Origin: Opisthocomus hoazin
Lineage: Eukaryota; Chordata; Aves; Opisthocomiformes; Opisthocomidae
Direction of reading: 5' to 3'
Length of the DNA stretch: 64,000 nucleotides
NCBI RefSeq assembly: GCF_030867145.1
Contig: NC_134434.1
Location: forward strand, 5,456,001-5,520,000
Part shown: positions 33,434 to 43,586 of the stretch, in pieces
Numbering within the stretch: the first letter of the stretch is position 1
Layout of the letters: each line of letters begins with the position of its first letter
Program-made: the position numbers and the translations under genes
Notes under the pieces: generated by a model
What the model was told of the DNA's origin: nothing
The model's input: the letters and a program-made list of their open reading frames with translations, nothing else
Databases searched by the model: none

Positions 33434-35407
33434 GCTAAATGTGTTTATTCGATTAATAACTATTTAAAAAATTCTTCTTATGCAAGACCATTACACGCAA
33501 GTTAAGCTTTGGGCCATACCTTAAACCCTCCCTGTCCACAGCGGCAGTGGCTGAGCACATCTAAACACCCACGGCCCAAATGGCCACGGCGGCAAGAGCC
33601 CGGGGAGTCCCCTCGCGGCTCTGCCCCGCAGCCGCTACCACCCTCTGCCGCGGCTGCCGGACGGATTGCACCACGAGCGCTTTCCTCTTCAAGGTTTCTG
33701 TTTGCCAAACTGGAATTACAGCAGCTGATTTTGTGCCGAGCCAGATAAAAAGAGCACATATAACCGATTTCATTGGCTTCAAATGAGGGCACTCACTTCC
33801 AGCTAAAGAAGCAACCGCATTTTAAACTATTTCCGCGGCGCTCATCTCACAAAAGCACACACGGCTCTGTGGTGTGCTGCCTGCAGTCAGCTTCTCGAGA
33901 CTGAAGTGAGATACTCTGTTCACAAGTAATTAGAGTTCCTGAGGTGTTACATGGTAATCAGGCTGGGATAAATTCTTGACACTAAAATTGTTCCTGCGTT
34001 TGAATTCCCGGGAGAAGGTAATACCTTGATAAAAAGTTCCAGCTATTCTTGGCACCAGGACAACTCTATCTATAGAGTCATTCTAGTAGCGTATTCTGTA
34101 CGGCACGGTGATTTGTGCCAGGAAAACAGAGAGCTAATTGCCCTGAAAGCATGTGATGTACAGATAATCTGGAATCGATGCATGCAGAGAAAGCGATTAT
34201 CTTCAACGGTGTTGCTGTTCCTTGTCTCCAACCACTTTCTACTGAGTCCAGAAGGCAGCAGGGTGACAGATTGCAATGTCACTTACATATTACATTTTAA
34301 ATACACATTTAAATAAATATTTTGCTTTTTGCAGCTGTTTGTCTCATGGCTTGTAAAACATCCCGAAGGTGTTATTAAAATCTATCCCTCCGCAAAGGAA
34401 TGATGCAGTCACTTGACCAAGGAAGTACCTAATAAACTGACAGCAGCTTTTGATGGCAGCTGAAAGGACTGTGAGGCTCAAAGTGGCTCCACCAGCCCTG
34501 TTTCAGGTCTGACACAGATCTTTTAATGAGATCAGACCACCAAATTTTAATTTTAAAGCAAATCTTACCTATTGAAGCGTTGTTGAAATCTGCGTGCTTT
34601 GAGGTTAAGGCAACGCAGATAAGGCAGCTTGAGGAGCCTTCTGGGCTTAGCAGGCTCTGTTCAGGACACAGAGTTAGTTCTAAATAGGAGACGTGAGCAG
34701 AGGGCTGCTCTCAGGCCAAACTGACCCAGGGAGGACCACCACCTTCAACCAGACCAACTCACCAAGCGCCCAGTGCCTTCTGACTGAATACCGCCCTACC
34801 TTCACTCCCAGCCCACAGAAGCTAACCAGATCAGGAGGGCAGACTGCTTCCTGGTCATCCTGAATGCCCGGCTGCCACCTTAGGTGAACAGACAGGAGGA
34901 AGTCCACAGGCTGCTCTGCTGAATCTGGACAGCCGGCAGGCACTGACTGTGAGCAGACACAGTCGGTTTTTTCCAATAGACGCCGATGCAGAAACACACT
35001 TACACCCTAAAAAGTGAGAAGACAGATAGTCTGTAGCAAAACCCGATTTTACAAATCAAAGCAGAGCAAATGAACCGTTTTTTCATTCACATCCCTTATT
35101 CATCGAAAGAAGTTCAGAGACATAGCACCTGGAAAAAGTTCAGTGTGCTGTTGTGCATTAGAGTAGTTTTCCTGCAATTCAAAGTACCGGTCACAGCTTT
35201 CGCTCGCAGTTTCCCCAGCATCAGCTCTGGGGAGCGAGAATCCAATTCAAGTTTGTTTTTTGACTGAAAACTTAGCTACATTCATTTCAGCAAATGTATA
35301 CCTGAAATACCTTGATACGATTTTGGAAGCAAAATCATTAAGTTAAAAAGGAAAAATTATTACAAAAATGCTATAAATTAAGACAATAAAAAGATTTATA
35401 ATTTTTT

Positions 35408-35413
35408 CTTTAA
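35408..35413 (-). terminator. candidate poly(A) signal of MFSD6L copy 1
   Basis: Minus-strand ATTAAA lies about 175 bp past the stop codon in an AT-rich 3' flank. The same signal occurs at the same offset in the other copies. Confidence 0.5.
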
Positions 35414-35586
35414 TAAAAATCTGTCCGGTCAGATAGATACTGTATATATTTAGCACTTTAGAATTAACGGTCATTTCTGGGCAGCGTCATCACACCAGGT
35501 TACTACTCCACCCACACTGAAGCACAGATCTGTTGATAGCATGCTGCTGTGACCAATTCCTGCTAAAACTTCCACTCTTCATAGAT

Positions 35587-37479
35587 TTACCAGCCAGCTC
35601 TTCTTGTTCTCCTCGTCAGAGTCATATCCCTGGAATCCACAGCCAGGAGATGAGAATAATTAATTAGTTTCTGCTGTGGCAATTTAGATTGGAGAGTTAA
35701 GAACAAGAGGAGCCACAGCACCAGGCACATGCAGCATGCCCTGTACAGAACTGCCAAGCCAAAGTGCTTCACGACAAACCCTCCTGCAAAACTGCCCAAG
35801 CTTGCTCCTCCACCGTAGAAGAGGCCCTGGAGAACAGCGTGCAGGGGCCTCTCCATGCCTGGAGTGGCTATGTCATCCACCGTCGTGGTAACCACCCACC
35901 ACAAAGCACTGCTACTGAAGGCAGATAGTATCTGGATAAGGAGAACTGACCACACAGTCCACAAGAAGGAGTAGCACAGAAGCTGTACTGCCAGGAGGCT
36001 TAGACTGACTGCAACAATTTTGCTGCCCGAGAAAGTCCTCAGCAACTTCCCCTTGAAGAAATAAAGCAAAATTTCAGCAAGCAGCCCAACGGCCACGGAG
36101 AGCCCCATGTACAGCTCACTGCTACCTCGGTCCTGCATCTGCCAGAAGAGAAAGTTCTGCACCGCCGACCCAGCCGCACCGGTGAGGAAGATGGTGATGA
36201 CGTACAGGATCGCTCGGCCATCGCTCCACAGCAGGGCCAGGGCTTTGGCGGTTTTGTTAACACGGTTGGTTTTCTTGGGAATGTGGACGGGAAAAAAGAC
36301 GCTGCCAAGCGACGAGAGCATTACCAGGAGAGCACAGACATAGAAGTGGACAGCGAGGCGGGCGACCGTGCTGCCGAGGAAGCAACTCAGTTGATCCACG
36401 AATGCGGCAATGCTGCAGGCACCTATAGATGCACCCAGGTAACTCCAAATCCACAGCCTGCCATACCTGTCAGTCGCGTCAATGAAGTCGAGATATTCGT
36501 AGAGACCCTCATTCACCATCCACTTGAGAGAAGTAGCCAGCAGCTCCCAAAGCACAACAATGCTCAGTACCATAAGAAAAATGTGATACTCTCTGTCCGG
36601 AAAGATGTTTCGCACTGCCTTGAAGCTGACATCTGGAGTGTCTTTCTGGTGGTCTGAAAGGTTTCCAGGCACGTAAGCATCTCCAACAGCAGGAAAAGTT
36701 GTTTTAAACACAGAGAGCTCGCTGCTCTCAGTAGAATAAAGGCTTTTTTCAGCATTATCAGCGAGATCTGTTGCAGCAGAAGCCAGACTGCTCGCTTCCT
36801 TCTCGAGTCCAGGCAAGCGAGCTCCGGAGGAAGCCGTCACTTCTGGTTCTTGCGTCTCCCGGTTAACCGCTTTCGCAGAAGCCGTCCAGCCAGAGAGACC
36901 GGCCAAGTAGCCGCTCGCCTTTGTATCGCCTCCAGCAACCCCTCTGCCTTCTTTCCCAAGCGTGTCCGTCAGCCCAAACGATCCCTGGAAGGCCGCACTG
37001 CTCAGCGTCGGCTTTCTGCTCGCCATCAGAACGCCAGCCGTTGTTTTCACCCTTGCCTCTGCGTCGGTGACAACGCCCACGCTCGGACCCGGGTAGCTGC
37101 CCGTGGCCGGGCCTGGCGTGGCCGCGGCCCCTCGGTCACGCGGCTGCCGGCTGCCGTTACAGGCCGTGCTCCCTGGGGCCCCGCCGACGGGGGGGACGAG
37201 GGTGAGCAGCAGGCTGGCCCCGGCCGAGCCCAGCAAGCAGCCGGCAAGCAGCAGCCGCCGCTTCCTGCGGCCCCGAGGGCAGCGCAAGCAGAGCGGGGCC
37301 CAGAGCGCTGTCACCATGTACCTGGCTCCGGCCGCCACCCCCACCAGCGGGGCCGACAGCCCCAGCTGCCGCAGGTACAGCGTCAGGAACGGGACCGCGC
37401 AGGCCCGGCCCGCGCCATGCAGCAGACGGAAAAAGGCGGACAGGGCCAAGGCCCGGCCGACGTCCCACTGCTCGCTCAT
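35587..37479 (-). CDS. MFSD6L: MFSD6L copy 1
   Basis: A single-exon frame of 630 codons encodes a multi-pass membrane protein of the major facilitator superfamily, MFSD6-like family. The start MSEQWDVGRALAL is chosen because it matches where the family begins. The frame stays open upstream through GC-rich and minisatellite DNA, but that part is not protein-like. Visible parts: an N-terminal segment PFLTLYLRQLGL, membrane helices to about residue 100, a long Ser/Thr/Ala-rich loop with an Asn-Gly-Ser glycosylation site (about 105-310), then further helices with the family signature YLDFIDATDRYGRLW and ATPGMERPLHAVLQGLFYGG. The C-terminus reads DMTLTRRTRRAGW because 4 bp are missing relative to copy 4, so the acidic family tail is lost. 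The substrate of MFSD6L is not known. The provirus sits about 0.85 kb upstream of its start. Confidence 0.93.
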   Translation of the reverse strand: MSEQWDVGRALALSAFFRLLHGAGRACAVPFLTLYLRQLGLSAPLVGVAAGARYMVTALWAPLCLRCPRGRRKRRLLLAGCLLGSAGASLLLTLVPPVGGAPGSTACNGSRQPRDRGAAATPGPATGSYPGPSVGVVTDAEARVKTTAGVLMASRKPTLSSAAFQGSFGLTDTLGKEGRGVAGGDTKASGYLAGLSGWTASAKAVNRETQEPEVTASSGARLPGLEKEASSLASAATDLADNAEKSLYSTESSELSVFKTTFPAVGDAYVPGNLSDHQKDTPDVSFKAVRNIFPDREYHIFLMVLSIVVLWELLATSLKWMVNEGLYEYLDFIDATDRYGRLWIWSYLGASIGACSIAAFVDQLSCFLGSTVARLAVHFYVCALLVMLSSLGSVFFPVHIPKKTNRVNKTAKALALLWSDGRAILYVITIFLTGAAGSAVQNFLFWQMQDRGSSELYMGLSVAVGLLAEILLYFFKGKLLRTFSGSKIVAVSLSLLAVQLLCYSFLWTVWSVLLIQILSAFSSSALWWVVTTTVDDIATPGMERPLHAVLQGLFYGGGASLGSFAGGFVVKHFGLAVLYRACCMCLVLWLLLFLTLQSKLPQQKLINYSHLLAVDSRDMTLTRRTRRAGW

Positions 37480-37870
37480 GGCGCTACCGCGTGCTCCTCC
37501 CGCGGGTACCGGCCACGCAGCTCCGGGCCCCCCGCTCCCCAGGGCCGCGGTCACCGCACCCGCTCGGCCTGCGCCTCCGCCGCGCGTCCCGGCCCGCCCC
37601 GTTGCCAGGAGACGGCGGGCGGTGGGCGGGACAGCGCCTCCTGCCGGCCGAGAGGGGCAGCGCCGCGGCCCGCCTCGTTCCTGCCCCGCAGCGTCCCCCG
37701 CCCGGGGCTCCCCCGGCCCCGGGCACCCCCGGCCCCAGCTCCCCCCACCCAGGCACCCCTCGCTCCGGCTCACCTCGGCCCAGGCTCCCCCCGCTCTGGC
37801 TCCCCACGCTCCGGCTTTCCCTGGAGGGAATGAGATCGGCGGGCCGTGGGGAAGATCGAGGCCCAGGCCA
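37480..37870 (-). promoter_or_regulatory. CpG-rich promoter of MFSD6L copy 1
   Basis: A GC- and CpG-rich block lies directly upstream of the start codon, with GC boxes (GGGCGG and its complement) and a GTTGCCAGGAGAC element near 37608 that resembles an RFX X-box half. No TATA box was seen. The same block precedes the other full copies. Confidence 0.65.
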
Positions 37871-37878
37871 CCGGGGCG

Positions 37879-38321
37879 TGGGATGTGCGTCTCCATGGAC
37901 GCGGGGTGTCCGTGGCTGCGGGGTGTCCGTGGACGCGGGATGTCCGTGGCCATGGGATGTTTGCGGTCATGGGAAGTCCATGGCCGCGGGTGCCTGTGGC
38001 TGCAGGATGTCCATGGCCATGGGATGTCCATGGTTGTGGGATGTCCATGTCCATGGGATGTCCATGGCCACGGGATGTCCATGGTTGTGGGATGTCCATG
38101 GCGGCAGAGCGTCCATGGCCACGTGATGTCCATGGCTGCGGGATGTCCATGGTTGTGGGATGTCCATGTCCACGGGATGTCCATGGTTGTGGGATGTCCG
38201 TGGCTGCGGAATGTCCATGTCCACAGGATGTCCATGGTTGTTGGATGTCTGTGGCCACAGGATATCTGTATTCACGGGATGTCCATGGTTGTGGGATGTC
38301 TGTGGCCATACGATGTCCATG
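37879..38321. repeat. 17-bp minisatellite, unit 2 (about 26 repeats)
   Basis: This is an imperfect tandem array of GGATGTCCATGGTTGTG-type 17-mers with variants (GGCCATGG, TCCACGGG, GCTGCGGG). Because 17 is not a multiple of 3 and the unit holds no stop, all frames on both strands stay open. This creates artefactual long frames that run into MFSD6L. The array ends abruptly at the retroviral remnant. Confidence 0.93.
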
Positions 38322-38346
38322 GGTCACCACGCCTATGAAGGCAACA
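38322..38346 (+). repeat. remnant of the 5' LTR (last ~25 bp)
   Basis: The sequence GTCACCACGCCTATGAAGGC followed by AACA resembles the last bases of the 3' LTR (GTCGCCACGCCTGAAGGAAACA), with two substitutions and a 2-bp difference. Immediately left of it is minisatellite, so the rest of U3-R-U5 has been removed or replaced. Confidence 0.8.
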
Positions 38347-38348
38347 AG

Positions 38349-38366
38349 TGGTGCCGAAACCCGGGA
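38349..38366 (+). other. retroviral primer binding site, tRNA-Phe type
   Basis: TGGTGCCGAAACCCGGGA is complementary to the 3' end of tRNA-Phe. It lies two bases after the LTR CA end, where minus-strand DNA synthesis would start. Confidence 0.9.
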
Positions 38367-39232
38367 AAGACTCACCTGGAATCGGGTGAACGGCGGCCGG
38401 AGCGGCAGGACCAGCCCGGCGGGGAGGACACTGCCGGACCAACAAGGGGGGTGGAAGCCCTTGTGAAGGTCGTATTGCAATTACATAAGCAGTGGGGAAT
38501 TGATTGTAAGCCCAAAGATTTTACGCTCGCAGTTGCGAGGCTTTTGCAAATTGGGGTCATTGACCAGCCGGTGGATATTCTCCACCCTGAAGTGTGGGAT
38601 AAGTGCACTAAAGCGTTAGCCGAGGAGACGATGTCCTTGGGTTCTGCGAAAAACCTTAAGTCGTGGGGGAAAGTCGTACAGGCCCTGCAAAAAGCTATAC
38701 AAGAACAGGAGACCTGGAAGGCGGCAAAGAACTGTTTGTTAGCTACCCCAAAATTGGGAATCGGGGCAGCCACACAGACTTTGCACCCCCGGGACGATAA
38801 CGGCTCTGCTGAGCCGAAAAATCAGCAAGAGGGCGACACGTCCCCTCAACTCCCGAACCCCGACCTGCTTACAGAGGGAGAGAAACAAGCTAAATCCTTC
38901 TGGGGCGGGTTAGCCGAGGAGGCTAGGGGTGCCGCAAAAGAAACAGAGTCTGAGGAAGTCTGGCCCACACCACCGCCCTATGACCCCAAGATGGCGCCGA
39001 GCACAAAGGGGAAGGGCGGGACGAAAATTCCTTTCGCGATAACAGGGAGGAAGCGCTAAAGTTATCAAGTGCACACAAACGGGAGGCGGAGGAGAACAGA
39101 GGGGAGAGGGGCAGTGGGAGCGACCTAGAAGGGGAAAGGGGGGCGAGCGGGGGGCAGAGAGCCAACCAGAGCGTGCATTTCGAAAGGTGCTCCTGTGGGG
39201 TGGGCACCCCGCCGAGCGGAGGGCAGGGCGGG

Positions 39233-39275
39233 CCCGGGGGGGGGGGGGGGTGGGGGGGGTGGGGTGGGCAGGAGG
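39233..39275 (+). repeat. poly-G run, G-quadruplex candidate
   Basis: About 14 consecutive Gs, followed by runs of 8, 4 and 3 Gs split by single Ts, in the gag linker. It could fold as a G-quadruplex. It is also a place where read errors in length are likely. Confidence 0.8.
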
Positions 39276-40410
39276 AGCGGCCCGCCCATAGGGGAGGGGG
39301 CCGGAGCTCGGCAAAAAGGTACTGGAGACCGGAAGTAACCAGTCAGTCGAGTTCCGACTCCGATTGAAACACTAGCGGGGACGAGTGGCTCGTAACTGAT
39401 TTAAACTTAGAAGAAAAGAAAACAGAGATAAATAAAGTCAAGACCCAAAATATCCCCATCCAAATTAAAGAGAAACCGCGAGGGGGAGAAATCCCTCTCA
39501 CGAACTGGAGGAAAATAAAGATTGCGTGCGCCGACTAGGCCCCATCGGCCGCGCTAGCGTTCCCGGTCCGGGTGACGGACGGGGGACAGAGGGTCCACAC
39601 ACCGGTAAACCCTAAGGATATACAAGCGATTGTTAAGGCAACCGCGGATAAAGGCCTTAATTCTGCCATGGTCTCCACCCTCATAGATGGTATATTCGGG
39701 GGAGACGATATGCTCCCGTTCGATATAAAACAAACTTGTAGATTAATCTTTGACGGGGCAGGGATGATCATTTTTAAACAAGAATGGGAGGACAACTGCG
39801 CGAAGCAACTGGCCCAAGTAACTGGGGCAGACCATCCACTGCATGGCTCCAGCCTGCAGCGGTTAATGGGCACAGATCCCACAATGATTACCCCCCAGGC
39901 ACAAGCCCAGGGCCTGCGGGCCCATGAAGTTATGGCAACTACTCGTGCGGCCAGAGAAGCTATTCGCACAGCCTCTAGAGTCATTGCCAAACCATCGCCA
40001 TGGTCCACAATAAAGCAAAGTGAAAGTGAGAGTTTCACGAAGTTTCTGGATCGTCTCCAAGCAGCGGTCGATTCTTCGGCCTTGCCTGTGGAGGCAAAAG
40101 GCCCAGTCGCAGCATATTTACGTCAGCAGTGTAATTCGACAACCAAAGAAATCTTGCGATCACTATCAGCGGGGTCGAGTATCGCGGACATGATTAAACA
40201 TGTCGCGAAGGAAGAGCATCTAACCCCGATCGAGACGGCTGTTCGTACCATAATAGCTAACGTGATGACATGTTTTAAATGTGGCCAGGCAGGCCATGTT
40301 GTAGCAAACTGTCCTCGGTTGAGGGACCCATGCCAAAATCGACCCAGAGGACCGTGTTGGGCCTGTGGAAAGAAAGGGCATTTCGCCAAAGAATGCAAAT
40401 CTACAAACCA

Positions 40411-40417
40411 GGGAAAC
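40411..40417 (+). promoter_or_regulatory. gag-pro -1 frameshift slippery site
   Basis: GGGAAAC is set in the gag frame as G-GGA-AAC, the canonical -1 ribosomal slip heptamer of betaretrovirus gag-pro junctions. It follows the second zinc knuckle. The -1 frame is open from here through the protease. Confidence 0.85.
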
Positions 40418-40992
40418 GGAAGGGGGAGAGGGCACTTGGGCCGTGCACAGCCCTCTCCCACTTGGGACATCAGGCGGCCCAATTATGCCAACCCCAAGTG
40501 GGGCGAGGCGCTTCCGAACCCGCTACCCCCTCGAGAAGCAACCAATTTTATGGTTCAACCGATGGTCCAGCCGAACCCGTCCCCACCTCAGGGAGAGCAA
40601 GAACCACCCCTTGGGGGCGAGACCCCAGGGTGGCCCTGGCGGTTAATTGTGATAACCCGCCAGTAGTGTGGGGAATCTGCTCCCTCTATGACACCCCAAA
40701 CGGCACCACCATTAGTGTCCCCTTTTTAATCGACGCCGGAGCAGATGTTACAGTTATCCTTGAGACAAAATGGCCCCCACGTTGGAAACTGGAAGACGCC
40801 CCCATGGTGGGAGGAGTCAGGGGATTAACCCGAGCTCGAAAGAGTGCCCAATTGGTAGCAATAACGCTTCACACTGAAAAAGGACCAGAAAAAACCATCA
40901 CCCTCTTCCCATATGTCATGTCAGGAGTCCCACCCCTGCTAGGAAGGGACGCTCTAACCCTATTAAAAGCCAGGGTGACAAATTTACCGTAA
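40412..40992 (+). pseudogene. pro: retroviral protease (pro)
   Basis: An open -1 frame after the gag slip site runs to a TAA at 40990. The aspartic protease is seen in FLIDAGADVTVI, the flap-side segment, and LLGRDALTLL near the end. The active-site triplet reads Asp-Ala-Gly where Asp-Thr/Ser-Gly is usual, so activity is doubtful. The ~90 residues before it are linker-like, with no dUTPase motifs. There is no stop within the domain, so only the missing Thr/Ser marks decay. Confidence 0.85.
40980..40986 (+). promoter_or_regulatory. pro-pol -1 frameshift slippery site
   Basis: AAATTTA is read in the pro frame as A-AAT-TTA, one codon before the pro TAA stop. It is the same heptamer type used in avian alpharetroviruses. 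The -1 frame runs directly into reverse transcriptase. Confidence 0.88.
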
Positions 40993-43546
40993 GGGCCACT
41001 GCCGCACACCCACTTCCACCAATTAAACTGACGTGGAAATCGTCTGACCCAGTGTGGGTCGAGCAGTGGCCCCTGTCGAAGCCTCGAATGGACGCCCTTC
41101 TCGAGTTAGTTGACCGCGAGTTACAACGAGGTCACATAGAGCCTTCCACTAGCCCGTGGAACACCCCAGTTTTTGTAATACCCAAACGAACCGGCGAGGG
41201 GTTTTGTCTCCTCCATGACCTACGTGAGGTAAACAAAAAAATCCAACCAATGGGTCCTGTTCAAACGTTTTTACCCATGAACTCTATGATACCGGAAGGA
41301 CAACCCTGTGCTGTCCTTGATATTAAAGACTGTTTTTTCTCGATACCTTTGCATGAGGAAGACAAGGAGTGGTTTGCTTTTTCTGTTGTGTTTCCAAACA
41401 GCCAACGCCCCAACTTACGTTTCCAGTGGAAAGTGCTGCCTCAAGGAATGATCAACTCATCTACCATCTGCCAGCTTGCGGTGGACCGGGCGTTAACACC
41501 AGTCCGACACAACAATCCGACCGCGACCATCATTCAGTACATGGACGATATTTTAATCGCCACACCGTCGGGAAGTCAGGTGGAGCAGCTAGTGTCAACA
41601 GTCTCGGAAACTCTGAAAACAAACGGGTTCGAAATCGCGAGCGCAAAAATTAAAAGAGGACCATGCGTAAGCTTTTTAGGAGTGGGGATCACGAGTTCTT
41701 ACGTGACCCCCCCCAAATAAAAATCCGCCGTCACATTAAAACGCTCTATGATATGCAGCAGTTAGTGGGGTCCTTACAATGGCTCCGCAACATTGTCTTG
41801 ATCCCTCCTGAAACCATGGCTCCCCTGTATGATCTCTTAAAAGGAAAGAACCCATGGGAACAAAAAACTCTGACAACGGAAGCAGCAAACTCTCTCGACT
41901 TTATCGAGCAACAGGTATCGTCAAGCACACTTGCCAGATGGAATCCAAATCTGCCACTTGATCTGTATGTACACTTCACAAAAGGAGGGGGAGTGGGAGC
42001 ACTAGCACAGGGACCCCCTGAAAAAGCTCAACCAATACAATGGGTAGTTCTGGGAAAACCATCACGCGCATTCTCTCCAGGAGTCGAATGCCTTGGTAAT
42101 CTCATCATGAAAGGCAGAAAACTCGCCCTAAGACACCTAGGCATCGAACCCGCCAGGATATGCCTACCCTTCCGCAAACAACTCCCTGCGCAATCAGTGG
42201 CAACGTCAGAGTATCTGGCCTTAGCCCTCGTTGGATTTGGCGGAGAAGTTAGTTACGCTGCAAAGCCTCCCTGGACTCAAATGATGGCAGTTGTCAACAT
42301 CGACCTCCCGCAAAAAATCATAGACTGGCCCCAACAAGGACCAACGGTCTTCACAGACGCATCCTCAGCGACCTCAACAGCGGCGGCGGTATGGCAATCG
42401 GGAGAAGAATGGCACTGTGTTAAAATGACCGATCGTGCGCTTTCAGTCCAACAATTAGAAGCGACGGCCGTAGTGCTAGCGTGCGGACTGTTCCCAACAG
42501 AACATCTCAACATAGTGACTGACTCAATGTTCGTGGCCAAGCTTTGTTTAGCCATGTCGGGGCCCGGCGTGTCAACATCCACAACAGCTCTAATGCTAGA
42601 AGAAGCACTTTTCTCCCGAAAGGGCACCATATCAATCATTCACGTTAACAGCCACAACCCAATTAAAGGGTTTTTCCAAATCGGTAATGACAAGGCAGAC
42701 GCCGCTGCAAAAGGGGTGTGGACGCTAAGAGATGCCCGTCAGCTACATGAGTCTCTCCATATCGGAGCTAAAGCACTAGCAAAAAAATGCGGGATCTCAG
42801 TCACCGACGCGAAACACATAGTAGCCACGTGTCCTCACTGTCAGAAAACACCACTGTGGTCCAGTGGAGTCAACCCCCGAGGTCTCAAGGCCTCTGAAGT
42901 GTGGCAAACAGACTTTACACTCTGTCAGTGTCTAAAACCTCGAGCGTGGCTAGCGGTAACCGTAGATACATATAGCGGAATAATCATAGCCACACAACAC
43001 CTTAACACCAACTCTAAAGCAACCGTCCAACATCGGTTAACAGCCATGGCGTGGCTCGGTATCCCTAATCAGATCAAAATAGACAACGGTCCAAATTTCA
43101 TCTCTAAATCAGTCCAGACATTTACTTTGAAGTGGGGTATCACCCTAACACACGGTATTCCGTATAATAGCACAGGACAAGCTATAGTCGAACGAGCAAA
43201 TCAGACTTTAAAATCTAAATTAGAAGTGTGAGCGAAAACAGAGGGTTTTGCTAACGCCGTTCCCGCGGGAGACCAAGCACGCCTGTTAGCTACCGCTCTT
43301 TTAGCAGTAAATCAATTCCCCAGGGGGGAAGAGGTAAATAGCCCCACCCAAAAACATTGGGCCACCCGAGCACTAGAAGAAGGCCCGTTGGTTATAATCA
43401 GAAATGAGCTGGGAGAGTGGGAACAAGGGTGGAGGTTAGTCCTTACAGGGCGAGGGTATGCCGCTGTTAAAAAAGATGGAAAAGTTAAGTGGTGTCCGCT
43501 TAAGTCCATTAAACCAGACCTCCAGAATAACACTAATGAAAACTGA
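40987..43546 (+). pseudogene. pol: retroviral pol: RT, RNase H, integrase (broken)
   Basis: Reverse transcriptase (to about 41720) shows PSTSPWNTPVFVIPK, VLDIKDCFFSIPL, VLPQGM and the catalytic QYMDDILIA. RNase H has FTDASS, the Glu of QQLEATAV, TDSMF and GNDKADAAAKG. Integrase has the HHCC zinc module (HESLH ... CPHC) and the core triad: Asp in VWQTDFT, Asp in IDNGPNF and Glu in AIVERANQ, with 35 residues between the last two (DD35E). Breaks: a one-base shift in a run of eight Cs at 41707-41714 (stop at 41718), and an in-frame TGA at 43229 within integrase, after which the C-terminal domain stays open to 43546. Confidence 0.93.
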
Positions 43547-43548
43547 GT

Positions 43549-43561
43549 TTTTGTTCACAGG
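43549..43561 (+). promoter_or_regulatory. candidate env splice acceptor
   Basis: A pyrimidine tract, GTTTTTGTTCACAG, ends at 43560 just after the pol stop and before env, where a subgenomic env acceptor is expected. Confidence 0.5.
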
Positions 43562-43586
43562 ACCAGATCATCGGACACCCCCGTAA

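Larger units (their letters stand above)
38451..40666 (+). pseudogene. gag: retroviral gag (broken)
   Basis: This encodes the structural polyprotein of the virus particle. The matrix-like part (38451-39059) holds a PPPY late-domain motif near its end. A capsid part follows from about 39550, with a major homology region (QSESESFTKFLDRLQAAV), then a nucleocapsid with two CCHC zinc knuckles (CFKCGQAGHVVANC; CWACGKKGHFAKEC) near 40270-40400. Breaks: no ATG is in frame at the expected start (GTG at 38451), there is a frame change near 39040, and stops fall at 39365 (TGA) and 39536 (TAG). A long G run (about 39236-39262) lies in the linker. From 39550 to 40666 the frame is open. Confidence 0.9.

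Noticed and set aside
37480-38235. N-terminal extension of MFSD6L copy 1 into the minisatellite (882-codon frame), and the same in copy 3
   Set aside because: The 17-bp repeat has no stop in any frame, so openness carries no information. The family start MSEQ fits, and copy 2 has no such extension.
37879-38321. CRISPR-like array
   Set aside because: The repeats are contiguous 17-mers without unique spacers, in a vertebrate genome. It is a minisatellite.
36850-38466. Long plus-strand frames opposite MFSD6L (327-498 codons in different units)
   Set aside because: They are antisense shadows of a GC-rich coding and promoter region plus minisatellite, with no family signature.
40412-40700. dUTPase domain before the protease, as in many betaretroviruses
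   Set aside because: No dUTPase motif is visible in the linker before FLIDAGADV.
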